NCBI GenBank assembly: GCA_016210705.1
Contig: JACQTR010000019.1
Coordinates: forward strand, 1 to 10,501
Direction of reading: 5' to 3'
Length of the DNA stretch: 10,501 nt
Source: Chloroflexota bacterium
Lineage (GTDB): Bacteria > Chloroflexota > Dehalococcoidia > JACQTR01
Shown here in pieces: positions 1 through 6,737 of this stretch. Below the pieces are notes generated by a model. It saw only the letters and a list, made by a program, of their open reading frames with translations. It did not search any database and was not told the origin of the DNA. The position numbers and the translations under genes are program-made. Position 1 is the stretch's first letter. The number at the start of each line of letters is the position of its first letter.

Positions 1-843
1 ATGCTAATCTTGCTGACGGAGCCGCAATCATGCTTTGTCATTCCTCTCCGCTCCAAAGGAAAGGTGCGGGGGGTGATGTTCGTGGCGCGCCCGAGGTCTC
101 GCCTTTTCACCTCCCAGGATGTAACTTTGCTAACAGCCCTTAGCCGTCCCATAGCCTCGGCCATCGAGAACGCTCGCCTCTACGAAAAGGTGGCGGATGT
201 GGCCATTTTGGAAGAGAGAGATCGGATTGCTAGAGAGATACACGATGGGCTGGCTCAGGTTTTGGGTTTCATTACTCTTAAGGTAGCAAACGCTCGAGAA
301 CTGGTTGCTGCAAACAAAAGGTCTTTGGCTCAAGATGAGCTTCAAAATGTGGAGAGGGTGGCTCAGGACGCCTACGTTGAAGCTCGAGAGGCCATCCTCG
401 ACCTTAAGACTACTATCGCCCCCGATGGTGGCTTGATGAATAGCCTTTCCGAATATCTACGTCGTTTTGTGCGTCAGAGTGGCATTCAGACTCACTTGGT
501 AGCAGGCAGCGAGGAGCCACTAAGGTTCTTGCCCAGCACTGAGATTCAGCTCATTCGTATCATCCAGGAGGCCTTGACCAACGTAAGGAAGCATGCTCAT
601 GCCCAAAGGGCTTGGGTGCGCTTTAGCACCGAAAACGGCCACCTTAAGGTGGTTATTGAGGACGATGGCCAGGGCTTCGATCTAGCCCAAGTAGCCCAGG
701 GGGAGGGGCATGGCTTCGGTCTCCAAACCATGAGAGACAGGGCAGAAAGCGTGGGGGGGAGCTTCAAGGTGGAGACGGCTCCGGGTGGGCCGACTAAGGT
801 TATTGTTACCTTGCCTCTACGGCCTACAGAGGGTTACAGATAG
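1..843 (+). CDS. Sensor histidine kinase, GAF + HisKA_3 + HATPase_c (5' end cut off)
   Basis: Two-component sensor kinase of the NarX/DesK-like (HisKA_3) class, which phosphorylates a NarL-type regulator, here surely the next gene. Residues about 1-62 are the second half of a GAF domain (VIPLRSKGKVRGVMFV, then the helix leading to ENARLYEKV). Residues 70-140 are the dimerisation/phosphoacceptor domain, with the H-box EERDRIAREIHDGLAQ and phospho-His at 81. Residues 180-275 are the ATPase domain, with N-box QEALTNVRKHAHA (Asn194), G1 DDGQGF (221-226) and G2 GFGLQTM (238-244). The ATG at base 1 falls inside the GAF fold and no ribosome site is visible, so the true start, and probably further sensory domains, lie outside the window. 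The stop codon abuts the ATG of the regulator gene, showing translational coupling. The signal sensed cannot be inferred; GAF domains of such kinases can bind haem, Fe-S or small molecules, but no diagnostic residues are visible here. Confidence 0.94.
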   Translation: MLILLTEPQSCFVIPLRSKGKVRGVMFVARPRSRLFTSQDVTLLTALSRPIASAIENARLYEKVADVAILEERDRIAREIHDGLAQVLGFITLKVANARELVAANKRSLAQDELQNVERVAQDAYVEAREAILDLKTTIAPDGGLMNSLSEYLRRFVRQSGIQTHLVAGSEEPLRFLPSTEIQLIRIIQEALTNVRKHAHAQRAWVRFSTENGHLKVVIEDDGQGFDLAQVAQGEGHGFGLQTMRDRAESVGGSFKVETAPGGPTKVIVTLPLRPTEGYR

Positions 844-1509
844 ATGCGGGTTCTTTTAGTAGATGACCAGATCCTGTTTCGAAAGGCGGTAGCTAGTCTA
901 TTGACCACTCATCCCCTCATGGAGGTGGTGGGTGAAGCCGGCGATGGGGTGGAGGCGGTGGAAAAAGCGTTGGAGTTGACCCCCGACCTCATTCTCATGG
1001 ATATTCGTATGCCTCGCCGCAATGGGGTAGAGGCCACCCGCCTCATCAAGATGGAACTTCCCCAGACCAAGATCGTTATGCTCACGGTCTCTGATGAGGA
1101 CGATGACCTCTTTGAAGCCCTCAAAAATGGCGCTCAGGGCTACCTCCTAAAAAACTTACGCCCAGAAACCCTTTTTGAGCTACTGGAGGGGGTAGCTAGA
1201 GGAGAAGCGGCCCTATCGCCCGCTATTGCGGCCAAGGTCTTGAAGGAGTTTGTACATCTCTCTCAAAGGGGACACCGTTCCGGAGCCACTGGTCCTGATC
1301 TCACTGAGCGTGAGAAGGAGGTATTGCAATTGGTGGTGGCTGGGGCCAGTAATAAGGACATCGCTGCCCGCCTCTTTATTGCCGAGGGCACGGTAAAAAA
1401 CCATCTGCATAATATCCTGGGCAAATTGCAAGCGCATAGCCGAGCTCAGGCCGCCGCCCGGGCTATCAGTGAGCGTATTCTAGCAGACCCCCCAGAGTTA
1501 CCTGAGTAG
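844..1509 (+). CDS. NarL/LuxR-family response regulator
   Basis: DNA-binding response regulator of 221 residues, full length for the NarL/FixJ class. The receiver domain (1-120) keeps all the key residues: acidic pair Asp7-Asp8, phospho-acceptor Asp53 (LILMDIRMP), Thr81 and Lys103. A short linker leads to a LuxR-type helix-turn-helix at about 152-208 (LTEREKEVLQLVVAG, then the recognition helix around EGTVKNHLHNIL). It begins on the base after the kinase stop codon, so the two are co-transcribed and translationally coupled. The cognate kinase is therefore very likely the upstream gene. The divergence from the degenerate receiver encoded at 1820-2179 is clear: this one looks fully phosphorylatable. 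Likely targets are the respiratory genes downstream, by position only. Confidence 0.97.
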   Translation: MRVLLVDDQILFRKAVASLLTTHPLMEVVGEAGDGVEAVEKALELTPDLILMDIRMPRRNGVEATRLIKMELPQTKIVMLTVSDEDDDLFEALKNGAQGYLLKNLRPETLFELLEGVARGEAALSPAIAAKVLKEFVHLSQRGHRSGATGPDLTEREKEVLQLVVAGASNKDIAARLFIAEGTVKNHLHNILGKLQAHSRAQAAARAISERILADPPELPE

Positions 1510-1513
1510 CTGA

Positions 1514-1539
1514 AGATATAGACCTTATGGTCTATATCT
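1514..1539. repeat. Perfect 11-bp inverted repeat with 4-base loop
   Basis: The arms AGATATAGACC (1514-1524) and GGTCTATATCT (1529-1539) are perfectly complementary around the loop TTAT, five bases after the response-regulator stop codon. Only a weak T-rich stretch (TTTT at 1547-1550) follows, so it is a poor intrinsic terminator. It may act as an mRNA 3'-end stabiliser, an attenuated terminator, or a protein-binding site. It shares the heptamer GGTCTAT/ATAGACC with the hairpin at 1646-1666. Confidence 0.6.
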
Positions 1540-1645
1540 AATTGAGTTTTCTCTCTCGCTATTCCCCGAATAAGGCTTCTTTTACCGTCTTTTTGTCTAG
1601 TTAGCCACAATTAAGTTACAGAATGCACAGTTGAGCTTTCCAGTG

Positions 1646-1673
1646 GGTCTATCCTAAGGATAGACCATTTTTT
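1646..1673 (+). terminator. Probable intrinsic terminator of the kinase-regulator unit
   Basis: A perfect 9-bp stem GGTCTATCC (1646-1654) / GGATAGACC (1658-1666) with a 3-base loop TAA is followed by one A and six Ts (1668-1673). This is the standard layout of a Rho-independent terminator on the plus strand. The minus-strand side has no T run, so it is one-directional. It lies 137 bases after the regulator stop codon. The 100 bases before it contain no gene or other structure that I can recognise. Confidence 0.65.
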
Positions 1674-1681
1674 GTGAAAAA

Positions 1682-1730
1682 ATGTACCAAGTGATACATG
1701 GACTGAGAGTTGCCTATGTAAGAAAATAAT
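1682..1730 (+). promoter_or_regulatory. Possible activator-dependent promoter: imperfect dyad plus weak -10
   Basis: The interval between the terminator and the next gene holds an imperfect dyad at 1682-1699 (ATGTACCAA / GTGATACAT, 7 of 9 positions pair). About 26 bases downstream is AATAAT (1725-1730), one base off a consensus -10, without a recognisable -35. If AATAAT is used, the dyad centre would sit near -46, a position typical of activator sites. The dyad matches neither the FNR nor the CRP consensus. This is a weak call; no strong sigma70 promoter is visible before 1820. Confidence 0.25.
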
Positions 1731-1819
1731 TAATGAGGACTATAGGCATACGCTAGACTACCAGAAAGATTCCAAAGATTCTAAGTTATTATGCTGAAAA
1801 AATGCGAGAGGTAAATAGG

Positions 1820-2179
1820 GTGATAACCGAGGATAGGGAATTGGGGGGAATATTTATCCTACACCGTAACTCTTTGTTTGCCGAAGGTATGGAACTGCTT
1901 CTCAAAGGTGTAGGGCTGGGGGTGAAGAGTGTCGATGTTGCCCGTCCTCAGGCTCTGGCAGAGGCGGAAAGATTGCTAAAGCCCCGGGACATAGTAATAG
2001 TGGACCTGGGGGATACTACTATCCATCCTTCCCTAAGCATCTTTCAGGTATTGCTGCATCGGCCGGATATCGTGGTCATCGGCCTTGATCCCTGTGAAAA
2101 CAGGATCGAAGTATATCATAAGCAGCAGAGGAACTTGGGACAGGTGGAGGATCTGGTGGATTTAATTCGGGCTCTGTAG
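1820..2179 (+). CDS. Stand-alone degenerate receiver (pseudo-receiver) protein
   Basis: A protein of 119 residues that aligns by eye with the receiver half of NarL-type regulators but has no DNA-binding domain. The opening strand and helix (IFILHRNSLFAEGMELLLK) match the family pattern VLLVDDHPLFREGLRALL, with the acidic pair replaced by His-Arg (15-16). The phospho-acceptor strand IVIVDLGD keeps an Asp at 62. The conserved Thr is replaced in the segment VIGLDPCEN, and no Lys switch residue is evident. Phosphorylation is therefore unlikely; a protein-protein or signal-integration role is an inference. I chose the GTG at 1820 because GAGAGG lies 8 bases before it. An in-frame ATG at 1802 (six residues longer) has no ribosome site. 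The gene is 57 bases ahead of the cytochrome gene and probably heads that operon. Confidence 0.75.
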   Translation: MITEDRELGGIFILHRNSLFAEGMELLLKGVGLGVKSVDVARPQALAEAERLLKPRDIVIVDLGDTTIHPSLSIFQVLLHRPDIVVIGLDPCENRIEVYHKQQRNLGQVEDLVDLIRAL

Positions 2180-2236
2180 CTCCTTTTGCCTGGTTGTAAA
2201 GAGGGTGTTTAGGAGCCCACAGAGGGGGTGAGCACT

Positions 2237-2665
2237 GTGAGGAAACCGGTATTGTTGGTGGTAGCACCTATAGCAGCCCTGATGTTGGGGGCGGCTCTGT
2301 TTGGTTCCCGGGGCGAGGAGCGGGAACCTTGGAAGTCGGTAGTACCTCAGCCCGATATCGCCGTCAAGGGGCGCCCTAGTTATGTTCAAGATATTAAGCC
2401 TATTTTCGACCAATCTTGTATCCGTTGCCATGGCCCTGTCGATGCCCATAACGGGTTACGGCTGGATAGTTACGAGGGAGTTATGGCGGGTACCCTTAAC
2501 GGGCCTATAGTCTATCCCGGGGAGCCCAGCCTGAGCAATCTGCTTACCCTCATCAAACACGAGAGCTCGCCCCAGATATGGATGCCCTATCACCAAGAGG
2601 AGCTGAGTCCCAACCGTATTAGAAACATTGAGAACTGGGTAAAGGATGGGGCCAGAGACAATTAG
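2237..2665 (+). CDS. Membrane-anchored monohaem c-type cytochrome
   Basis: A small electron carrier exposed on the outside of the cytoplasmic membrane. Residues about 4-22 form one hydrophobic segment (signal peptide or signal anchor). A single haem motif CIRCH is at 61-65, preceded by YVQDIKPIFDQS, the usual lead-in of planctomycete-type cytochrome c domains (cf. PSC1 families). The later WMPYH (Met116) is a plausible axial methionine. The C-terminal helix RNIENWVKDGA also fits that family. The start is the GTG at 2237 because AGAGGGGG (2221-2228) stands 8 bases upstream; another in-frame GTG at 2228 overlaps that ribosome site. It is followed by the iron-sulfur protein gene, so it probably donates or accepts electrons in the same complex. 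Being monohaem, it is a carrier rather than a catalyst. Confidence 0.9.
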   Translation: MRKPVLLVVAPIAALMLGAALFGSRGEEREPWKSVVPQPDIAVKGRPSYVQDIKPIFDQSCIRCHGPVDAHNGLRLDSYEGVMAGTLNGPIVYPGEPSLSNLLTLIKHESSPQIWMPYHQEELSPNRIRNIENWVKDGARDN

Positions 2666-2707
2666 GGGCCGGATGCTGAATATTTGGCTAGGGGGATGTC
2701 AAAGATA

Positions 2708-3574
2708 ATGAAAGGGAACAGGCTTAACAGGCGCGATTTTCTGAAGTGGTCGGCAGTTGGTGGTGTCGCGCTAGCTATCCCACCGAGCTTAGGGGCCTTG
2801 GTCCGAAAGCAACCTGCCCGTCAGGGAGAATCGCTGTCAAAGACCAAGCTAAGACAGTGGGTAATGGTGATAGATCTGAAGAAGTGCGATGGGTGTGTCA
2901 CCATAGATAAACCTCCGCAGTGCACCGAGGCCTGTATCAAAGGGCACTACGTGCCTGAGGGGCAGCAATGGATAGAGGTCTACCAGCACGAGCTACCCGG
3001 AGGTGGCACCTATTTTATGCCTACGCCTTGTTACAATTGTGAGAATGCTCCTTGCGTTAATGTCTGCCCCGTGGGTGCTACTTATCAAACCCCAGAGGGC
3101 ATTGTGCTAATCGATAACAATCGGTGCATTGGCTGTCGTTTATGTATGGCTGCCTGCCCCTATCAACGGCGGTTCTTCAACTGGGGCCAGCCTAAATTGC
3201 CTCCAGAGGCTCACTTTGTCAAGAGTTCGCCAGAGTTTCCAATAGCTAAAAAGGGGACTGTAATCAAATGCATGTTTTGTGCCCACCATGTGGTCAATGG
3301 GGAGCTACCACATTGTGTATCGGGCTGCCCTATGAAGGCCCTTTATTTCGGCGACCTAAATGAAGACGTGGCAACGAATGGGGTAGAGGTCGTTCAGCTC
3401 TCTCAGTTTCTGGCCGAGAACAACGCCTACCGTTACAAAGAGAATTTGGGCACCCAACCCCGAGTCTATTATCTACCTGGCCATGGCGAGGTATTTGGCA
3501 GAAAGGCGACCGATCCTGCCAAACGCCAAGAGTCCAGTTGGCCTACGGAAGGAGAGAGTAGTAATGGCCGCTAG
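2708..3574 (+). CDS. Tat-exported protein with four [4Fe-4S] clusters (DmsB/TtrB/QrcC-like)
   Basis: Electron-transfer subunit of the kind that links a quinone-reactive NrfD protein to a catalytic subunit. It starts with a twin-arginine signal (NRRDFLK, residues 7-13, then a hydrophobic stretch), so it is exported folded. Sixteen cysteines form four cluster motifs: 60/63/72/76, 108/111/116/120 (CYNCENAPCVNVCP), 140/143/146/150 (CIGCRLCMAACP) and 188/191/203/207 (CMFCAHH, then CVSGCP). This is the full DmsB/PhsB/NrfC pattern. Length (288) is normal with a C-terminal tail. In-frame alternatives at 2684 (TTG) and 2696 (ATG) exist; ATG 2708 is chosen because AGGGGG at 2690-2695 cannot serve the 2696 codon and because it leaves a usual short n-region. 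It overlaps the NrfD gene by 11 bases, indicating tight co-expression. No molybdopterin subunit lies beside it. Confidence 0.95.
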   Translation: MKGNRLNRRDFLKWSAVGGVALAIPPSLGALVRKQPARQGESLSKTKLRQWVMVIDLKKCDGCVTIDKPPQCTEACIKGHYVPEGQQWIEVYQHELPGGGTYFMPTPCYNCENAPCVNVCPVGATYQTPEGIVLIDNNRCIGCRLCMAACPYQRRFFNWGQPKLPPEAHFVKSSPEFPIAKKGTVIKCMFCAHHVVNGELPHCVSGCPMKALYFGDLNEDVATNGVEVVQLSQFLAENNAYRYKENLGTQPRVYYLPGHGEVFGRKATDPAKRQESSWPTEGESSNGR

Positions 3575-4904
3575 TGATTATCGAGAGCGGTTGGAGGCCA
3601 CCCTATTTCGGCCTTTGTTCCACACCACCAAAGGTTACTATGCCCTGGTGCTGTTCCTTTCGGCGGTGGTAGCTTGGGGTGTTTACGCTTATACGGTTCA
3701 GCTACGGCAGGGGCTCATCGTTACCGGGATGCGAGACGTGGTGATGTGGGGAGTTTACATCACTAACTTTGTATTCTTCATCGGCATTAGCCACGCCGGA
3801 ACCCTCATTTCGGCCATTTTGAGGGTGACCCACGCCGGCTGGAGGACACCGATCACCCGCATGGCCGAGGCCATCACGGTAGTAGCCCTCTTAGTGGGTG
3901 CAAGCCAGATATTTTTAGATATGGGTAGAATCGATCGGATATTGAACGTCATTAGGTATGGCCGTTTTCAGTCGCCTTTGGTCTGGGACGTAGTATCCAT
4001 CACCACCTACCTCACCGGTAGCCTAATTTACCTTTATATACCCATGATCCCTGACATTGCCCTGATGCGGGATCGTTTGGGAGCAGGCCTCAAGAAGGGC
4101 ATCTATACCATCATGGCTTTGGGTTGGACAGGAACCGAAAACCAAAAGCATCGGTTGGAGAAAGCTATCGGGGTTATGGCCATAGTCATCATTCCTGTGG
4201 CCGTTTCGGTGCATACTGTGGTGTCCTGGGTCTTTGCCATGACTTTAAGGCCGGGCTGGAACAGCACCCTCTTCGGCCCCTATTTCGTGGTGGGGGCCAT
4301 ATTCTCTGGTATTGCCTCCATAATTATAGTTATGGCCATATTCCGCAAGCTATATCATCTTGAGGAATACATCACCATCCAACATTTTAAATATCTTGGT
4401 TATTTGCTGCTCGTTTTAAACCTGGCCTACATATATTTCACAGTATCTGAGTATCTCACTGTGGGCTATAAGTTGCAGGTGGAGGAAAAGGCGCTGCTAA
4501 CCCTGCTTTTGGTAGGAAAAATGGCGCCCTGGTTCTGGTTCTTTGTGGTGGGCGGCATGGTGCTTCCCGCTATCCTCATCGTCCATCCCAAAACTCGTAA
4601 CATAAAGGGCCTAGTTTTCGCCTCGATCCTGGTTAACGTTGGCATGTGGGTGAAACGATTTGTTATCGTGGTCCCCACTTTGGAGACTCCCCTTATGCCT
4701 TTCGACTATGGGGTCTATCATCCTACCTGGGTGGAATGGTCTTTGACCGCCGCTTCCTTCGCTGCTTTCACCTTGGCCTTTACTCTTTTTGCCAAGCTCT
4801 TCCCTATCATCTCGGTATGGGAAGTGGCCGAAGGGGCAAAAGAGGAGGCTGTACCAGTGGCCCAGGTTTCGGAACAGCCAGCTTTGGGGACCTGGAGCAC
4901 TTAA
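3564..4904 (+). CDS. NrfD/ActC/HybB-type integral membrane quinone-interacting subunit
   Basis: Membrane subunit of 446 residues expected to exchange electrons and protons with menaquinone or ubiquinone. About ten hydrophobic segments are visible (roughly 26-45, 60-78, 103-119, 141-160, 203-225, 238-259, 277-296, 311-340, 347-370, 391-414). This is the longer form found in ActC/ActF, QrcD, HmeB and DsrP rather than the eight-helix PsrC form. Family-like stretches are WGVYITNFVFFIGISHAGT (62-80), the loop WRTPITRMAE (93-102) and VHTVVSW with RPGWNSTLFGPYFVVGA (216-245). The start is ATG 3564, supported by GGAAGGAGAG at 3548-3557; a longer in-frame ATG at 3483 lies deep inside the previous gene and has no such site. 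The C-terminal 25 residues are a hydrophilic tail. Its partner is the iron-sulfur protein just upstream. Confidence 0.95.
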   Translation: MAASDYRERLEATLFRPLFHTTKGYYALVLFLSAVVAWGVYAYTVQLRQGLIVTGMRDVVMWGVYITNFVFFIGISHAGTLISAILRVTHAGWRTPITRMAEAITVVALLVGASQIFLDMGRIDRILNVIRYGRFQSPLVWDVVSITTYLTGSLIYLYIPMIPDIALMRDRLGAGLKKGIYTIMALGWTGTENQKHRLEKAIGVMAIVIIPVAVSVHTVVSWVFAMTLRPGWNSTLFGPYFVVGAIFSGIASIIIVMAIFRKLYHLEEYITIQHFKYLGYLLLVLNLAYIYFTVSEYLTVGYKLQVEEKALLTLLLVGKMAPWFWFFVVGGMVLPAILIVHPKTRNIKGLVFASILVNVGMWVKRFVIVVPTLETPLMPFDYGVYHPTWVEWSLTAASFAAFTLAFTLFAKLFPIISVWEVAEGAKEEAVPVAQVSEQPALGTWST

Positions 4905-4928
4905 AGTTTAGAAGGGAGGATAATAGCT

Positions 4929-5948
4929 ATGACAACAGCTAAATTAAAGTGGGCAATTGTCATAACGACGTTAATTGGTGGAATCATTGTTGCCACAGGT
5001 CTGTTTAGGGCAACTCCCAGTGTGGCTATGCCCAATTATGCTACTAACACAGGCCAAGCCTGCGGTACATGCCATATTAACCCGGCGGGCGGTGGCCCAC
5101 GCACCGACATGGGCCGAGCCTTTGAGGCCGTCAAAACCCATGCTGTTGATCCGGCAGGGGCTTGGGCCCAAGTATCTGATACCCCTGCGCAAATTTCTAC
5201 AGCGCCAGTATCTGGTGGCTCCCTCTCGGCTTCTCCGGCCACCGATAATCTCGTAACATCGCCAATAATCCTGGAGGTTCAGAAGGCAAACAATGACCGG
5301 CAATTGAGCCTTATCGCTACCCTTCGAGACGCTCAAGGCAAACCTTTGCCTAACGCCCTTGTCCATTTTGCGGCTAAGGTGGATTTCTTTATCGACGGGT
5401 TAATGGTGGTTGGCGAAGCTACCACCGATAGCCAAGGGGTTGCAACACTACAATATGAACCTAGGATAGGGAGCGAGGTTCAATTTGTGGCTCGTTATGA
5501 GGGTAACAATCCAGGCAAGGCCAGTGAAGCGACGGCTACGGTTGAGTTGCCAGAGCACGGATCATTCTATCAACCTGAGGCTGGCATTCGAATGCCCACC
5601 CTCGGCCCCAAGGTGGCGATGAGTTTGGGTAGTACCCCTGTCTTTGGGGAGAGGGCTCCGAGCAAGATGGTAAGGCTCCCTGGTCACCTCTTCTCCTGGC
5701 TGCTGCCTATTGTATTGTTGGTGGGGGGGATTTGGTCCACTTTCATATTTGTCATGTCTCAGCTCCTAAATATTTCCCGAGACGAGGTAGTGGGGGATGA
5801 TGGGCTTGGGGCATTAAGGATGAAAGAGGGTGGGCGGGCTAAGAGCCTGATCCCTATGCTGGGGATTGCGTATCTTCTAGCTGTCTCCGCCACCCTAATT
5901 ATGATTCTGCTCACTGGCCCCTATACCCATAATAACCTATTGCCCTAA
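4929..5948 (+). CDS. Haem-motif protein with Ig-like domain and C-terminal membrane anchor
   Basis: A 339-residue protein without a family name that I recognise. Residues 8-27 are hydrophobic (signal peptide or anchor). A single haem motif CGTCH is at 45-49, followed by NPAGGGPRTDMGRAF, where Met61 could be an axial ligand. A low-complexity Ser/Ala/Pro linker (about 85-112) leads to a beta-sandwich of the carboxypeptidase-regulatory or bacterial Ig type (about 112-207), with the typical strand pattern LRDAQGKPLPNALVHF, TTDSQGVATLQYEP and ATATVEL. Two transmembrane helices (256-279 and 308-329) separated by a charged, probably cytoplasmic, loop close the protein. The ribosome site GAAGGGAGGA (4911-4920) fits ATG 4929, 24 bases after the NrfD stop, so it belongs to the same operon. 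It is likely a membrane-tethered cytochrome that docks with the Fe-S/NrfD complex; this role is inference. Confidence 0.85.
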   Translation: MTTAKLKWAIVITTLIGGIIVATGLFRATPSVAMPNYATNTGQACGTCHINPAGGGPRTDMGRAFEAVKTHAVDPAGAWAQVSDTPAQISTAPVSGGSLSASPATDNLVTSPIILEVQKANNDRQLSLIATLRDAQGKPLPNALVHFAAKVDFFIDGLMVVGEATTDSQGVATLQYEPRIGSEVQFVARYEGNNPGKASEATATVELPEHGSFYQPEAGIRMPTLGPKVAMSLGSTPVFGERAPSKMVRLPGHLFSWLLPIVLLVGGIWSTFIFVMSQLLNISRDEVVGDDGLGALRMKEGGRAKSLIPMLGIAYLLAVSATLIMILLTGPYTHNNLLP

Positions 5949-5983
5949 TTACTCATCATCTAAAGTAGGGCTTATAGCCTAGG

Positions 5984-6012
5984 TTGAAATGGCCCTCGTG
6001 AAGTGTTATAAT
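5984..6012 (+). promoter_or_regulatory. Strong sigma70-type promoter before the TorD-like gene
   Basis: TTGAAA (5984-5989), a 17-base spacer, and consensus TATAAT (6007-6012) preceded by TG at 6004-6005 (an extended -10). The expected transcription start is about 6019, only a base or two before the ATG at 6021, which would give a leaderless or near-leaderless message. It shows that the chaperone/ferredoxin pair can be transcribed apart from the upstream cluster. Confidence 0.7.
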
Positions 6013-6020
6013 TTTCACGA
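5996..6020. promoter_or_regulatory. Inverted repeat over the -10 box, candidate operator
   Basis: Perfect 7-bp arms TCGTGAA (5996-6002) and TTCACGA (6014-6020) enclose 11 bases that contain the -10 hexamer and end at the predicted transcription start. A protein bound here would block RNA polymerase, so repression is the simplest reading. The arms do not match a regulator consensus that I can name. Confidence 0.45.
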
Positions 6021-6737
6021 ATGGTTATGGCTACACCTAAGCCAAAAGGGCGCTCAAGATTGCCAGGGGGGAAAAGAGGTTTGGCTTCTCTTGGGGAAGG
6101 GGAGCTTGGGGCCATGGCTAAAGGGAGAGGCCAGGCATATTCTGCCTTAGCTTTGATCCTTTCTAAGCCTCAAGCAAATGGTGCCGGCGATCTGAGACGG
6201 GCGCTCCAAGAATTAGGCAAAGGTCCAGCAGCCCCTTTTTTCTATCAGGAGTTCCCTATCCATTGGCAAGGTAAAGAGCTCAAGGTAGAATACCAGCGCC
6301 TCTTTGGAGGAGGCTATGCTCCACCTTACGAATCGGTATATCGGGATGGTGAGGGCCAGGTCATGGGTCAGTCTACCCTCCAAGTGGTAAAAGAGTATGA
6401 GGCTGAGGGACTGATCTTGGCCCCCGAATTTAGGGATCTTCCCGATCACATAGCGGTAGAGCTGCAATTCATGTCCCATCTCTGTGCTCAGGAGGCCGAT
6501 GCTTGGCAACGGGGAGATGCCTCTGCCGCCTTGGGTTATTTGCGTAAAGAAAAAGCCTTCTTGGGCCAGCACCTAACTAAATGGCTTCCTCTCTTCGGCC
6601 AAAGGGTGAGGATTGCCAATGCCGAGCCTTATGCATCTTTGCTTACAGCCACTGCTTCCTATGTAGCCTTCGATAGGGACCAGGTAGGGGCGCTGCTTAA
6701 TGCCTTGGGGAAAATCTCTGGGGAGGAGCCGACATGA
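6021..6737 (+). CDS. TorD/DmsD/NarJ-family molybdoenzyme chaperone
   Basis: Cytoplasmic all-helical chaperone that binds the signal peptide and apo form of a molybdopterin enzyme and holds it until cofactor insertion and Tat export. Family features: EYQRLFGG (90-97), PPYESVYRD (101-109), the helix LPDHIAVELQFMSHL (140-154), which is the TorD signature region, then a Lys/Glu-rich helix ending in HLTKWLPLF (184-192). The predicted transcription start just before ATG 6021 favours this codon. However, the first 30 residues are a basic, Gly-rich extension unusual for the family, and ATG 6114 (residue 32) has GGGGAG about 9 bases upstream and would give a typical 207-residue protein. The gene overlaps the next one by four bases (ATGA). 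Its presence argues that the pathway includes a molybdo- or tungsto-enzyme, which is not in the window. Confidence 0.9.
   Translation: MVMATPKPKGRSRLPGGKRGLASLGEGELGAMAKGRGQAYSALALILSKPQANGAGDLRRALQELGKGPAAPFFYQEFPIHWQGKELKVEYQRLFGGGYAPPYESVYRDGEGQVMGQSTLQVVKEYEAEGLILAPEFRDLPDHIAVELQFMSHLCAQEADAWQRGDASAALGYLRKEKAFLGQHLTKWLPLFGQRVRIANAEPYASLLTATASYVAFDRDQVGALLNALGKISGEEPT

Noticed and set aside
1682..1699. FNR or CRP box upstream of the respiratory operon
   Set aside because: The dyad ATGTA...TACAT does not fit TTGAT-N4-ATCAA or TGTGA-N6-TCACA closely enough.
4971..5366. A 131-residue minus-strand open frame opposite the Ig-domain cytochrome gene
   Set aside because: It is antisense to a well-supported gene with a signal segment, haem motif and ribosome site; its translation shows no family features.
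5968..5979. Terminator between the Ig-domain cytochrome gene and the TorD-like gene
   Set aside because: The only stem (GGCT/AGCC) has four pairs and no T run, so read-through from the upstream operon remains possible.
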